The notes below the pieces were generated by a model. That model was not told the DNA's origin. It ran no database searches and worked only from the letters and a program-made list of their open reading frames with translations. Source: a bacterium (GTDB lineage: Bacteria > Patescibacteriota > Patescibacteriia > JACPHY01). From it: 50,584 nt of DNA. The stretch is taken from NCBI GenBank assembly GCA_030647005.1, contig JAUSKG010000033.1, positions 1 to 50,584 on the forward strand, given 5' to 3'. This document shows, piece by piece, positions 14,228-22,850 of the stretch (positions are counted from its first letter, which is position 1; each line of letters begins with the position of its first letter). The translations under genes and the position numbers were made by a program.

Positions 14228-15297
14228 AGGGCAAGCTGCTTGTACAGTACCATCCACTCCGCCACGACGCGCGCCCACGCGTAGTGCTCCTCCACCGCCC
14301 GCCGACCCGCTGCGCCCCATACGATACGGTGATCCGGATGGTCGCGCAACCAACCGATGGCTTGCGCGAGCGCTGCAATATCGTTCGATGGAACGATGCG
14401 GCCGGTCTCTCCATCACGAACGACCGTGCGGACGCCCGGGAGATTTGATGCGATGACGGGCTTCCCGCACGCCATGGCCTCGAGGGCGACGAGCCCGAAC
14501 GCCTCGGACTGCGACGTGGAGGGGAAGACGAGCGCATCCGCACGTCGGTAGACCTCGGGGAGTTCCTCATCCGAAACCGCACCAAGGAATACTACCCGAT
14601 CTGCAACGCCGAGTGCGCGCGCCTGCGCTTCGTACTGCGTACGGAGATTACCATCGCCAACGATGCGGAGCGACACATTGTCCGTCTGCGCGATTGCCTG
14701 CAGGAGCACATGCACACCCTTGAACGCGTGTGCCGTATCGAGACCACCGACGAAAAGCGTTTCGAGTGTCGAGTGGCGCACCGCGAGTGACACGCTCGGC
14801 GCAAACCGTTCCGCGTCCACCCCAAGCGGAATCACCGCACCGCGATCGGCAATCGTGTTCCACAAAGGTCCGAGCGTGCCGTACCACGCGTAATCATCAG
14901 ATGAGCAAACAATGCGATCGGCGTGCGCGAAGAGGCGCATCAACGCCACGCACTCGTACACGCTGAAGAGCACGCCGCGCCGCCCGCGACCGATGAGATC
15001 CATATGATACTGCACCACGAGCCGCCTCTTGGGATCGCGCAGCTTCCACCGGAGCACCGGCGCGAGCCCACCGATGAACGGCCAGTGGAAGTGCACGATG
15101 TCAGTGTCCGCGAGCTGTCGCCCCATCGCGGGGCACCACGCGGCGTTCCCGAGACGCACCTTCCACGAGACGGACGCGGGAGTGATGACGTGGACATCAA
15201 CGCCACGCGCCGCCGTGCGCGAGACGAGCTCGTGCGCAACATTCCCCATTCCGCCACGGTACGGCGGGTAGGTTGAGACGACGTGCGTGATGCGCAT
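14224..15297 (-). CDS. GT4 family glycosyltransferase
   Basis: A 357-residue GT-B enzyme. It opens MRITHVVSTYPPYRGGMGNV, the acceptor-side Gly loop common in WcaI/PimA-like GT4 proteins. It continues with VIPLGVDAERFAP, LFVGGLDTAHAFKGVHVLL, and the donor-binding block SEAFGLVALEAMACGKPVIA (E-x7-E). The ATG at 15297 was chosen because the longer frame adds an unrelated, Ala/Arg-rich leader. It sits 17 nt after the stop of a GT2 gene and overlaps the next GT4 gene by 4 nt, so a GT2-GT4-GT4 transcript is likely. Confidence 0.9.
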   Translation of the reverse strand: MRITHVVSTYPPYRGGMGNVAHELVSRTAARGVDVHVITPASVSWKVRLGNAAWCPAMGRQLADTDIVHFHWPFIGGLAPVLRWKLRDPKRRLVVQYHMDLIGRGRRGVLFSVYECVALMRLFAHADRIVCSSDDYAWYGTLGPLWNTIADRGAVIPLGVDAERFAPSVSLAVRHSTLETLFVGGLDTAHAFKGVHVLLQAIAQTDNVSLRIVGDGNLRTQYEAQARALGVADRVVFLGAVSDEELPEVYRRADALVFPSTSQSEAFGLVALEAMACGKPVIASNLPGVRTVVRDGETGRIVPSNDIAALAQAIGWLRDHPDHRIVWGAAGRRAVEEHYAWARVVAEWMVLYKQLAL

Positions 15298-15314
15298 AGG
15301 CGAACTCCAAGCCG

Positions 15315-16445
15315 CTACCAGACGATGAGCGGGCGCACCGCGCGCCACCAGCATGCGACGATCGGGTCAATGGCCCGTTCGACGAGCGCGTTGCGTACTT
15401 CGGGATTTGCGAACCGCGCGATGAACCGCCTCGTCACCACGCGATCGGGCATACGACGTGCCGCCTGCTTCGCAGCGCGGTGGCGCAGCACCGATCGCCA
15501 CGTTGCCGGTCGCAGGAGATCACGCCACGCGCGCACCTTCTCCGCACCCCACCCGCCGCGCCACGCGAACACAAAGAGCGCAACCTCGCTCGCACAGAGT
15601 GCCGGCGCAAGAACAAGGAGCGTGAGGACGCGGAAATTCTCGAGCAAAAAACGAATACGATTGCGCTCCATGTAGAACATCTTCGCGGTGCTCCGCCCGA
15701 AATCGTAGTGATGCACGACGACGCTCTGCGGCGCGAGCACACACCGAAAACCGCAGAGCCACAGACGCACGCCGAGATCGGTATCCTCGTGGTAGAGGAA
15801 ATACGCCTCATCGAAGAACTGCACATCTCCCGCATCGTCCTGTGCAAACCCCACGCGGGAGAGCGCGGTCATGCGGTACATCACCGCAGCACCGGAAGGG
15901 TACGTCACCTCGGGACAAGGATACCCGCGCAGCGTGCGACGCACGTCGCTCCAGCACGCGCGCTGCGCACCCACCGCGAACCCGAACGACCCAAACCCAA
16001 GTGGATGGATAGCATTGCCCACGCTCTGCACGAGCCCCGCATCGGTCTGCCAGCGCTTCCGTTCATCCACCGGCTCGCCATACATGATGCGCGCCTGCAC
16101 CGCGCCGATCGCGGGATCGGACTCCATGGCCATGACGAGGTGCCGGAGCCAATTCGGATCAACCTCGGTATCCTGGTTGAGCACCGTCACGAACTTCGCG
16201 CCGAGGTCGCGCGCGTGGCGAATGCCGATGTTCATGCCGCCGGCGTACCCGGTGTTCGCTCGCTGCGGGAGCACGTCTATCCTCCCGACGTACTCCTGGA
16301 GCACCGCCGCCGTCTCCGCCGTCGCGGCATTGTCCACGACGACAATGCGAAACCGCTCCGACGGAAACTCCGTTCGGAGGACGCTCTCGAGGCACCGACG
16401 AAGGTCTGCCGGCGCGTGGTAGGAGAGAATAATGACGGCAATCAT
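15315..16445 (-). CDS. GT2 family glycosyltransferase with C-terminal membrane segment
   Basis: A 376-residue GT-A glycosyltransferase. MIAVIILSYHAPADLRRCL opens the fold; RIVVVDNAATAET (33-45) binds nucleotide; NTGYAGGMNIGI and LNQDTEV (metal site, 89-95) follow; and FFDEAYFLYHEDTDLGVRLW holds the acidic catalytic region. A hydrophobic stretch near residues 285-305 (LTLLVLAPALCASEVALFVF) suggests membrane association, and the tail is basic. It is the first gene of the GT2-GT4-GT4 run. Upstream, on the minus strand, TTGTCA lies 17 bp from GATGAT, a weak promoter candidate overlapping the divergent one at 16498. Confidence 0.88.
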   Translation of the reverse strand: MIAVIILSYHAPADLRRCLESVLRTEFPSERFRIVVVDNAATAETAAVLQEYVGRIDVLPQRANTGYAGGMNIGIRHARDLGAKFVTVLNQDTEVDPNWLRHLVMAMESDPAIGAVQARIMYGEPVDERKRWQTDAGLVQSVGNAIHPLGFGSFGFAVGAQRACWSDVRRTLRGYPCPEVTYPSGAAVMYRMTALSRVGFAQDDAGDVQFFDEAYFLYHEDTDLGVRLWLCGFRCVLAPQSVVVHHYDFGRSTAKMFYMERNRIRFLLENFRVLTLLVLAPALCASEVALFVFAWRGGWGAEKVRAWRDLLRPATWRSVLRHRAAKQAARRMPDRVVTRRFIARFANPEVRNALVERAIDPIVACWWRAVRPLIVW

Positions 16446-16497
16446 GCAGGTGCATTCCACCTATTCATGCTGCCTATCATCGCATGGAAACAGCGGC

Positions 16498-16526
16498 TTG
16501 ACAAACCGGAGATCGCATGCGACGGT
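16498..16526 (+). promoter_or_regulatory. Promoter of the secreted protein gene at 16573
   Basis: TTGACA, 14 nt, TGC, GACGGT. The -35 is perfect. The -10 keeps the conserved A and final T and is helped by the TGC extension. The same geometry occurs at five other sites in this window. Confidence 0.5.
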
Positions 16527-16572
16527 ACCAGAGCAGTGCCCGCGAAATACTCTTTCACAACAAGGGAGAACC

Positions 16573-17676
16573 ATGCAGCGATCCGTCGCCATCATGTTGG
16601 CATCACTCATCACGAACACGGCGCACGCGCAGCACCATGCCGCACCCGATCCTCGCGTGGTGCGCTCTTACGACAAGAACGGCGAGCTCATCTGCGAGCG
16701 ACCATACGAACAGTTCGGTGAGCAGCCAAGCCGCGGCACCTGTGCCGCTGCTCCCGGTGCCGTCGTCACCATCATCCACAACCCCCTCGTCGTTGACGTT
16801 TCCAACGAACGCATGACCGAATCCGAACGCACGCTCGCTATCGAGCGCATCCGCAATGTAAACGAACGGCTCGCCGCACTCGAACACGCATTCGTCACCG
16901 AGGCGGTACGGCAACGGCGCGCGGCGCACCACATTATCGAACATGCGCCCAAACCGTACATCGCACCCGTCGAACGCACGGACTGGTGGGGCATCGTTGA
17001 TACCAGCAACTCCAACCGCCTCCAAGAAATCGTCGCGGAACGCGAGCGTCTCCTCGGTGCCCTTTTCTCATGGGGGATGCGTTTCGCAGAGGGAGTAGTT
17101 TCCACCGGTGAGTATGAAGATCGGTGGACCATGCAGCGCGGCACGCTCGACACGTACATGCCGACTCCGATCCAGGAGGAGCGATTCGGTCCGTATTCCG
17201 CGCGCACGCAACGCGCGCTCGACGATCTCACGCAGCGATTCGTGAGCGAGTGCATCCGTCAGCGTGTGAGCGGCAACATCGAGCTTGGCACACAACTCCT
17301 CGAGATCACGCTCTGGGCATCGTACCGCATGTTCACCGCCACCGCGCCGCAGGATCGCGCCGCGCTGTACCATGCGTGGGACGAGCACTGCCACACGGAA
17401 GGCGAGGATCCCATAATCGCCTCGGTGCGCTTCCTCCTCTCGAAGGATGTCCGCGATGCGTGGCACGTGAGCCGGCACCAGAGCACCTACGCCGTCGGCT
17501 TCGAGGAGGACGGCAAGAACGGCGCATGGACGTGCAATACATTCAATGTGCACCACGTGACGGCGTGCGGCAACGTCGAGTTCTGGCATTCGGAAGAAGG
17601 CGAACGGCCGGACGTCACCTCCAGCTTCCGCGACAGCATCCAGACACTCCCCGAAGCACTGCGTACCGATGGCTGA
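16573..17676 (+). CDS. Secreted protein of unknown function
   Basis: A 367-residue exported protein. The first 20 residues form a signal peptide (MQRSVAIMLASLITNTAHAQ, A-x-A cleavage). The mature part is largely helical and charged, with a long helix (ESERTLAIERIRNVNERLAA), a WWGIVDTSNSNRLQEIVAE stretch and several cysteines toward the C-terminus (CHTEGED, CNTF, TACG). I recognise no family. AAGGGAGAACC before the ATG is a good ribosome site and decides the start over in-frame ATGs upstream, which lie inside the divergent gene's promoter region. It is a single-gene unit with its own promoter and a strong terminator. Confidence 0.75.
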   Translation: MQRSVAIMLASLITNTAHAQHHAAPDPRVVRSYDKNGELICERPYEQFGEQPSRGTCAAAPGAVVTIIHNPLVVDVSNERMTESERTLAIERIRNVNERLAALEHAFVTEAVRQRRAAHHIIEHAPKPYIAPVERTDWWGIVDTSNSNRLQEIVAERERLLGALFSWGMRFAEGVVSTGEYEDRWTMQRGTLDTYMPTPIQEERFGPYSARTQRALDDLTQRFVSECIRQRVSGNIELGTQLLEITLWASYRMFTATAPQDRAALYHAWDEHCHTEGEDPIIASVRFLLSKDVRDAWHVSRHQSTYAVGFEEDGKNGAWTCNTFNVHHVTACGNVEFWHSEEGERPDVTSSFRDSIQTLPEALRTDG

Positions 17677-17694
17677 TCCGCCTCGTACACCACA

Positions 17695-17721
17695 GCCCCC
17701 GCTCCATCACGGAGCGGGGGC
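17695..17721. terminator. Bidirectional terminator
   Basis: GCCCCCGCTCC and GGAGCGGGGGC form a perfect 11-bp stem around a 5-nt loop between two convergent genes. Confidence 0.85.
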
Positions 17722-17735
17722 CTTCACGTCTGCGG

Positions 17736-18083
17736 TCATGATTCCTCTCTGGGATCGCTTTTTTTCGTTTGCGACAACGCGACCTCTCGCGTCACCTTCG
17801 TGATCGCCCGATCGAGCTGCTCCATGCGCACGCTCATGCGGAACAGGAGTGCTGCGAGTGCCACGATCGCACCATACACGACAACATCCGCGCCGCGTCC
17901 GATGCCGAGGATATCCGCGAGGCGATTCGTCCCCTCCGGCACCACCGCGACGAGTGCCACGAGCACCCAGATTGCCGCCCAGAGTAACAACTCCGGCAAC
18001 CGAATGTCACGTTTCTGAAACCGCACCGCCGCACGGAGGATTCCCGCACATGCAACCGCGATGAGGAGGATGCGCATGAGCAT
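17736..18083 (-). CDS. DUF2304 family membrane protein
   Basis: A 115-residue protein with three hydrophobic spans (residues about 3-19, 32-50 and 66-82). PELLLWAAIWVLVALVAVVP followed by ADVVVYGAIVALAALLF is the pattern of DUF2304. A short charged tail (VRMEQLDRAITKVTREVAL) follows the last span. In many bacteria this small protein is encoded directly after a DPM1-like GT2 enzyme, as here (4-nt gap), and is thought to help that enzyme at the membrane; a flippase or anchor role is not proven. The ATG at 18083 is chosen; another at 18077 would work. Confidence 0.85.
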   Translation of the reverse strand: MLMRILLIAVACAGILRAAVRFQKRDIRLPELLLWAAIWVLVALVAVVPEGTNRLADILGIGRGADVVVYGAIVALAALLFRMSVRMEQLDRAITKVTREVALSQTKKSDPREES

Positions 18084-18087
18084 AGTG

Positions 18088-18753
18088 TTAGAACATCCGT
18101 CGGAGCATCAATCCCCATGCGGTCTTCGCGCCGGTGACGAGTCCCTGGCCCTTGGAGAGCGAGTACGCGGTGTAGATCGTTTGGATGGGAACCTCGGCGA
18201 TGCGCAGACGGAGCCGCGCGGCCTCAGCGAGAATCTCACTGGAGACCTCCATGCGATTCGTGCGCAGGTCGAGACGCTCCGCGGCCGCACGTGCGATCGC
18301 GCGGAATCCCGACTGCGTATCCGAGCACCGCACGCCGAAGAGGACTCGCGTGACGAGGTTCGCGGTGCGGTTGGCGAGCTGACGCGCGAGCGGGGCTGTC
18401 GCCGCATGATGCCAGCGCGTCCCAATGACGAGGTCTGCACCGCCGCGTTCGATCGGCGCGATGAGCTCCGCGATGTCCGTCGGGTCGTGCTGACCATCGG
18501 CGTCCATCGTGACGATGCACGTCGCCCCGCGCGCGAGCGCCGCCGCGATGCCGGTACCGAGTGCCGCACCAAGCCCGCGATTCACCGCATGACGCACCAC
18601 TTCGGCGCCCGCGCCGCGTGCGAGCTCGCCCGTCCCATCGCGGGACCCATCGTCAACCACGATCACGCGCGCGCATCGCTCCCGCACGCGCCGTACCACC
18701 TCGGCAACCGTCTGCGCCTCGTTGTATGCAGGAATAATGACGACGGTGCGCAT
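18088..18753 (-). CDS. Dolichol-phosphate-mannose-synthase-like GT2 glycosyltransferase
   Basis: A 221-residue GT-A enzyme expected to move a sugar from a nucleotide donor to polyprenyl phosphate on the inner face of the membrane, giving a lipid-linked sugar for GT-C enzymes outside. Key motifs are VIIPAYNEAQTVAEVV at the N-terminus, VVDDGSRDGTGELA, the DADGQHDP metal site, DLVIGTRWH and SDTQSGFRAI. The short length without a C-terminal membrane domain is normal for this subgroup. The start codon follows a hairpin-forming repeat. It is coupled to the DUF2304 gene, and two GT-C-like proteins elsewhere in the window could use its product. Confidence 0.9.
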   Translation of the reverse strand: MRTVVIIPAYNEAQTVAEVVRRVRERCARVIVVDDGSRDGTGELARGAGAEVVRHAVNRGLGAALGTGIAAALARGATCIVTMDADGQHDPTDIAELIAPIERGGADLVIGTRWHHAATAPLARQLANRTANLVTRVLFGVRCSDTQSGFRAIARAAAERLDLRTNRMEVSSEILAEAARLRLRIAEVPIQTIYTAYSLSKGQGLVTGAKTAWGLMLRRMF

Positions 18754-18819
18754 AAACGCAAAATGATGAACGCAGAACGCAGAACTTTTACATTCTCACT
18801 TTTGCGTTCTGCGTTTATG
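18754..18819. repeat. AACGCAGAACGCAGAA inverted repeat
   Basis: AACGCAGAACGCAGAAC is answered by GCGTTCTGCGTTTATG on the other side of a short loop, forming a hairpin. It exactly fills the gap between the epimerase stop and the GT2 start, and may form a leader or attenuator structure. Confidence 0.7.
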
Positions 18820-19827
18820 CTAGTATCCCAACAGCTCACGGTGCGCCTGCGCGAAGTCAATGGTCTTCTGGAGGCCGTCCTCGAGGCGCGTGATCGGTGT
18901 CCAACCCAAGAGATTCCTCGCCTTGCTGATATCCGGAACGCCCTGCGGGGTCATGAAGAGGAGCGGCTCGACGAAACGCACCGAGGATGCCGACCCCGTC
19001 ATCTCGATGACCATGCGCGCGACATCTGCGATCCGGTGCATCTCCGTTGATCCGAGGTTCATCGGCCCTCCCTCCTCGGATTCCATGAGCGCGATGAGGC
19101 CGGCGACGACATCGTCCACGAACGTCAGCGAGGTCGTAAAGGTCTCATCGCCATAGATCGTGAGGTCCTTCCCCTCGAGCGCGTTGACGACGAAATCCGG
19201 GATCATCTCGCCGATGCGGAGGCGCTGGCGCGGGCCGTACGTGCGAAAAATACGTGCGATCTTCGTGTCGATGCTGTACTGCTGGCGGTACGTCGCCACG
19301 ACGGTCTCTGCGAACCGCTTCCCCTCGTCGTAGCACGCGCGCGGCCCGAGGTGGTCTACGACACCGTAGTCATCCTCGGCTTGGTAACGCTCGCGATCGC
19401 GCGCCCCGTACACGACGGAGGACGACCCGAGGAGGAACTTCGCACGGAACTGCGACGCGAGGTGGAGCGCATTCACCGTCCCGTAACTGTTCGCGAGGAG
19501 CGTCTCCACGCGGAGGTCCTCAAAATCCTTCGGCGAGGTCGGGCACGCGAGGTGGTAGATCTCCTGCACGCCCTGGAACTCCACCTTGAAGCGCACGAGC
19601 TCGGGGAACGCGTTGAGGTCAATGGGTGCCGTCACATCGTGCTTGATGAAAACGAAATCCGGTCGCTGCAGCAGGTGTTCGATGTTCTGCTGCGTACCGG
19701 AAACAAAGTTATCGAGGCAGATGACCTTTGCTCGATCGAGAAGACGCTCGCAGAGGTGCGACCCGATGAACCCCGCGCCACCGGTGACGAGGATATTCGG
19801 CTTGTCAAAAATGGGCTGCTCGAACAT
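18820..19827 (-). CDS. UDP-glucuronate decarboxylase-like NAD-dependent epimerase/dehydratase
   Basis: A 335-residue extended short-chain dehydrogenase. The Rossmann motif TGGAGFIGS is at 15-23 and the catalytic pair Tyr166-x3-Lys170 lies in GPRACYDEGKR. HLACPTSPKDFE and the CYDEGKR block are distinctive of UDP-glucuronate decarboxylase (UXS/ArnA-like), which makes UDP-xylose. GSSSVVYG supplies the third catalytic position. Compared with typical UXS the ARIFRTYGPR block reads normally, but the 69-89 loop is longer, so a related UDP-sugar epimerase activity is possible. It would supply a pentose donor for neighbouring glycosyltransferases. Confidence 0.8.
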   Translation of the reverse strand: MFEQPIFDKPNILVTGGAGFIGSHLCERLLDRAKVICLDNFVSGTQQNIEHLLQRPDFVFIKHDVTAPIDLNAFPELVRFKVEFQGVQEIYHLACPTSPKDFEDLRVETLLANSYGTVNALHLASQFRAKFLLGSSSVVYGARDRERYQAEDDYGVVDHLGPRACYDEGKRFAETVVATYRQQYSIDTKIARIFRTYGPRQRLRIGEMIPDFVVNALEGKDLTIYGDETFTTSLTFVDDVVAGLIALMESEEGGPMNLGSTEMHRIADVARMVIEMTGSASSVRFVEPLLFMTPQGVPDISKARNLLGWTPITRLEDGLQKTIDFAQAHRELLGY

Positions 19828-19879
19828 AGAATTGAGACCGTAGAAAAATGCTTTCGTCGGATCACTGCTCTCCCCCTAC

Positions 19880-20030
19880 GTCATTTCGAGCGGAGCGAAA
19901 GCGAAGTCGAGAAATCTCGTCCTGTAGTACCACTACCCATTATACCGCGAAACGAGATTTCTCCACTCGCTCGATGACTCACTCAGTCGAAATGACGGAA
20001 GGGGGTACGAACTCACTCGGTCGAAATGAC
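19880..20030. repeat. TCATTTCGA inverted repeat with an extra tandem arm
   Basis: The left arm is GTCATTTCGAGCGGAGCG through GAGAAATCTCG. The right arm is CGAGATTTCTCC through CAGTCGAAATGACGG, followed by a second copy, CACTCGGTCGAAATGACGG. It lies downstream of the subtilase gene and could also act as its terminator. Confidence 0.8.
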
Positions 20031-20063
20031 GGAAAGGACCTAGCAACTTTTTCTCCGGTCTCA

Positions 20064-22109
20064 TCATGGAATCGGAATAGCGAGCGTCTGCTCGCGGCCA
20101 AGGATGGGATTCCCGAACGGGAGTTCCACGACGAGGTGACGGAAGACATCGCGCTCCTGCAAACCATTCTGCGCGAACAGCTCTCGCGTACCAAACGCAC
20201 GGAGCGTTCCGTTCTCGACCATCGCACGCGTGCCAGTGGCAGGATGCTCCCAGAGGTAGCCCGACGGGAACTCACCCGGACCCACCTGCGTGCCAGAGGT
20301 ATAGGTGGCAAAAAATGCATCCGGCACATCAACGACACGCGATGCCCACGCGGTACCGTAGCGTGCGATAGCCATCTCCTCCGTCGGCACCCACCGGAGC
20401 ACACCGCCCCGCTCCACCGTGTACACTTTGGGGTCGGTCTGAATCTTCACGAGGAACGTCCCGGGTCGAATCGTCACCAGCCCGCCGAGCGGGAAGGCCG
20501 CGAGGACGCTGTCGTCCACGCGCAGGACACTACTGGTGTCCGCGTACCACGAGTCAAATGTCTGGCGATCCGGGAACGCGTACCGTTTCCCGCGTGCGTC
20601 CACGACGTACACCGAACTCGTGGAACCCTTGAGGAGCGACCCGATACCGATCCCCGCAGCGCCGCCACTGGCTACCACGACACGCCCCGTCGCAACCGTG
20701 AGGTCACCGATGAGCGCGTGGAGCTCCGCAATGCCCTCCTGCTGCGCCCGGATGGAGAACGATGCGATGCCGGTTGCGTCCGTGAGCGCAGTGGTGGGCG
20801 CGATGAGATCGTCAATGCGATCTGAGAGGAGGCGCACGCTACGACCACCGAGTACCTGGCCGCTGTCGTTCTGCACCACCACGCGCACGATGACATCCTC
20901 GAGCACACCGACGATGGGCCTGCTGAACTCGATCGAGGAGTGCGTCATGCTCGGTGCCGCAGTTGCGCGTGCGAGCGCTTCGCGCACCGCGCGCGAGAGT
21001 TGGAGTCGTCCGGCACCCAACTTGCCCGTGAGCGCGCCGGGGACATTCGCAATCGGATCAGCGGCCTGCCGGAGGAGCGCGATGATGTCGAGCGGTGCGA
21101 GTGACGGAAGGAGGCCGCGCACGAGGGACGCAGCACCCGCGACAATTGGTGCGGCGTACGAGGTGCCGTTGAAGAAACCACCGTAGGGCTCTGAGAATGT
21201 TGTCTGCCCAATCCGATCACCCACCGCAATGGCGGTATGATCGGGATCGTGGAACCTCGTCCCGACGATGTGCGAACCCGGTGCGCTCAGATCAACGCAA
21301 TCGCCGTAGCTCGAGAACGTCGCCTTCTCATCCTGTTCGTTCGTCGCGGCGACGCCGAGCACGTACCCCTCACCATTGCCGGAGCAGATGGGGTAGGCAG
21401 GAAAGTCATCGAGGTTCCCGCGACCGCGCTGATCCTCGTTCCCACCCGCCGCAACGACGAGCACGCCATCGCGCGCAAGCTCGATGATGAGCGCGTCGAG
21501 TTCCACGGAACGCTCGGTGCCAACGAAACTCAAGTTGACGATCGATGCGCCCTGCTCGTGCGCGTACCGGAGCGCAGCGAGGACATCGTTCAGATCGCCC
21601 ACGCCATCCGAGCGGAGTACGCGCAACGGCATGATCTTCGCGAGCCAATCAATCCCCGCGATCCCCTGCCCGTTATTCCCGCGCGCGGCGATGATGCCCG
21701 CGACGACCGTCCCGTGGTGGAGATCATTCGGGTTTGATCCCGCGACATCGTACGCGGGCGTGGGATCGTTATCGTTGCCGACGAAATCCCAACCGTTCAC
21801 ATCATCCACATACCCGTTGCGATCATCGTCCACGCCGTTGCCTGGAATCTCGCCGAGATTCTGCCACATCGCGCTCGCGAGATCCGGATGATCGAGGTCA
21901 ACCCCCACATCGAGTACCGCGATGATGGACGCGGGGTTCCCAATCGTCACCTCCCACGCGTCCTTCGCCGCAATGGCGTCAAGGTACCACTGCTCGCCCA
22001 AGAGCGAATCGGATGGCGAAAGCGCATATGCGGGAAACGCGAACGCGAACACGACCAACGCCACCAACGCATGGAATATGCACCGCGTATTGGTGCTGCA
22101 GTACGTCAT
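20064..22109 (-). CDS. Exported S8 subtilase with C-terminal surface repeat domain
   Basis: A 681-residue secreted serine protease. A signal peptide (about residues 1-30, ending PAYA) is followed by the S8 domain with a full active site: Asp67 in AVLDVGVD, His132 in HHGTVVAGI, Asn224 in AAGGNED and Ser317 in GTSYAAP. DDDRNGYVDDVNGWD resembles a Ca-binding insert. A beta domain (about 400-480) precedes the C-terminal module (491-660), which has three repeat units and is shared with the two giant proteins: VYVVDARGKRYAFPD, KVYTVERGGVLRWV and a weaker third unit. It may mature or trim surface proteins that share the module. ATG 22109 is preferred over a TTG at 22139. It is the last gene of a three-gene exported unit. 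Confidence 0.92.
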   Translation of the reverse strand: MTYCSTNTRCIFHALVALVVFAFAFPAYALSPSDSLLGEQWYLDAIAAKDAWEVTIGNPASIIAVLDVGVDLDHPDLASAMWQNLGEIPGNGVDDDRNGYVDDVNGWDFVGNDNDPTPAYDVAGSNPNDLHHGTVVAGIIAARGNNGQGIAGIDWLAKIMPLRVLRSDGVGDLNDVLAALRYAHEQGASIVNLSFVGTERSVELDALIIELARDGVLVVAAGGNEDQRGRGNLDDFPAYPICSGNGEGYVLGVAATNEQDEKATFSSYGDCVDLSAPGSHIVGTRFHDPDHTAIAVGDRIGQTTFSEPYGGFFNGTSYAAPIVAGAASLVRGLLPSLAPLDIIALLRQAADPIANVPGALTGKLGAGRLQLSRAVREALARATAAPSMTHSSIEFSRPIVGVLEDVIVRVVVQNDSGQVLGGRSVRLLSDRIDDLIAPTTALTDATGIASFSIRAQQEGIAELHALIGDLTVATGRVVVASGGAAGIGIGSLLKGSTSSVYVVDARGKRYAFPDRQTFDSWYADTSSVLRVDDSVLAAFPLGGLVTIRPGTFLVKIQTDPKVYTVERGGVLRWVPTEEMAIARYGTAWASRVVDVPDAFFATYTSGTQVGPGEFPSGYLWEHPATGTRAMVENGTLRAFGTRELFAQNGLQERDVFRHLVVELPFGNPILGREQTLAIPIP

Positions 22110-22124
22110 GAGACAGTGCTCGAA

Positions 22125-22150
22125 AATCTCCAATCTCAAATCTCAAATCT
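22125..22150. repeat. Heptad tandem repeat AATCTCA
   Basis: About 3.7 head-to-tail copies of a 7-nt unit (AATCTCC, AATCTCA, AATCTCA, AATCT) lie between the TPR gene stop and the subtilase start. The length of this gap could vary by slippage. Confidence 0.7.
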
Positions 22151-22845
22151 TATATCCCTCTGAGCTGCTCGCGGAGCTCTCGTACCTCATCAATGGCAGT
22201 CCTGTTTTCCTGATCGTAGACGAGGAGAAACTCGTACCAGTGAATCGCATCCTCGATGGTGCCGAAATCACGGTGGTACACGGCCATGAGCGAGAGGATG
22301 TCCACGGAGTTCGGCATGATCGCGAGCCCGTCCTGGAGCACCACGGGAATATCGTGGACATACTCCGGACAATCGTAGGTGTAGAGATTGACGATGTTCC
22401 GGTAGTGATGTGCAATGCGCGGCGCATTGGCGATCGCGCGGAGGAACTGCTCGGAGGCGAGCTCGCACTTCTTGTCCTCCTGGTAGAGTATTCCGAGATT
22501 CTGGAACGATAGATAGTTGCCGGCGTACCGCTCATTCATGTCGCGGTAGATGGCCGCCGCGCCTTCACGGTCGCCGAGGTCTTCCTTCGCGAGCGCGATC
22601 TTCACGTACGCGTTGAAATCGTTCTTGTCGTCATCATCGGCGAGCTCCACATACGCCGCAGCGATGTCCGCATCGAGCGCACTGCGCTCGACATCGGTGA
22701 GTGTGACGTCCCCCGGCGTGAGCGTACGCGCCACCGCCTGTGACGCCCGCTCGTGCGCCGCCAGCAAAACGATCCCCACGAACACCACTGCGCCGATCGC
22801 GAGGATGGCGCGGGGTTTGTTCAAACGCTGCACGATGTTCTCCAT
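22150..22845 (-). CDS. Membrane-anchored TPR-like protein
   Basis: A 231-residue protein with one N-terminal membrane span (ILAIGAVVFVGIVLLAA, about 13-29) and a helical remainder outside the membrane. The helical part contains TPR-like pairs: AYVKIALAKEDLGDREGAAA then IYRDMNERYAGNYLSFQNLG, and LSLMAVYHRDFGTIEDAIHW. The repeats are degenerate, so the TPR call is moderate. TPR modules bind other proteins, so it may organise the exported protease and Ig-like protein encoded beside it. The ATG at 22845 is 5 nt after the stop of the upstream gene, giving tight coupling; a longer frame to 22908 has no support. Confidence 0.75.
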   Translation of the reverse strand: MENIVQRLNKPRAILAIGAVVFVGIVLLAAHERASQAVARTLTPGDVTLTDVERSALDADIAAAYVELADDDDKNDFNAYVKIALAKEDLGDREGAAAIYRDMNERYAGNYLSFQNLGILYQEDKKCELASEQFLRAIANAPRIAHHYRNIVNLYTYDCPEYVHDIPVVLQDGLAIMPNSVDILSLMAVYHRDFGTIEDAIHWYEFLLVYDQENRTAIDEVRELREQLRGI

Positions 22846-22850
22846 GGAAG

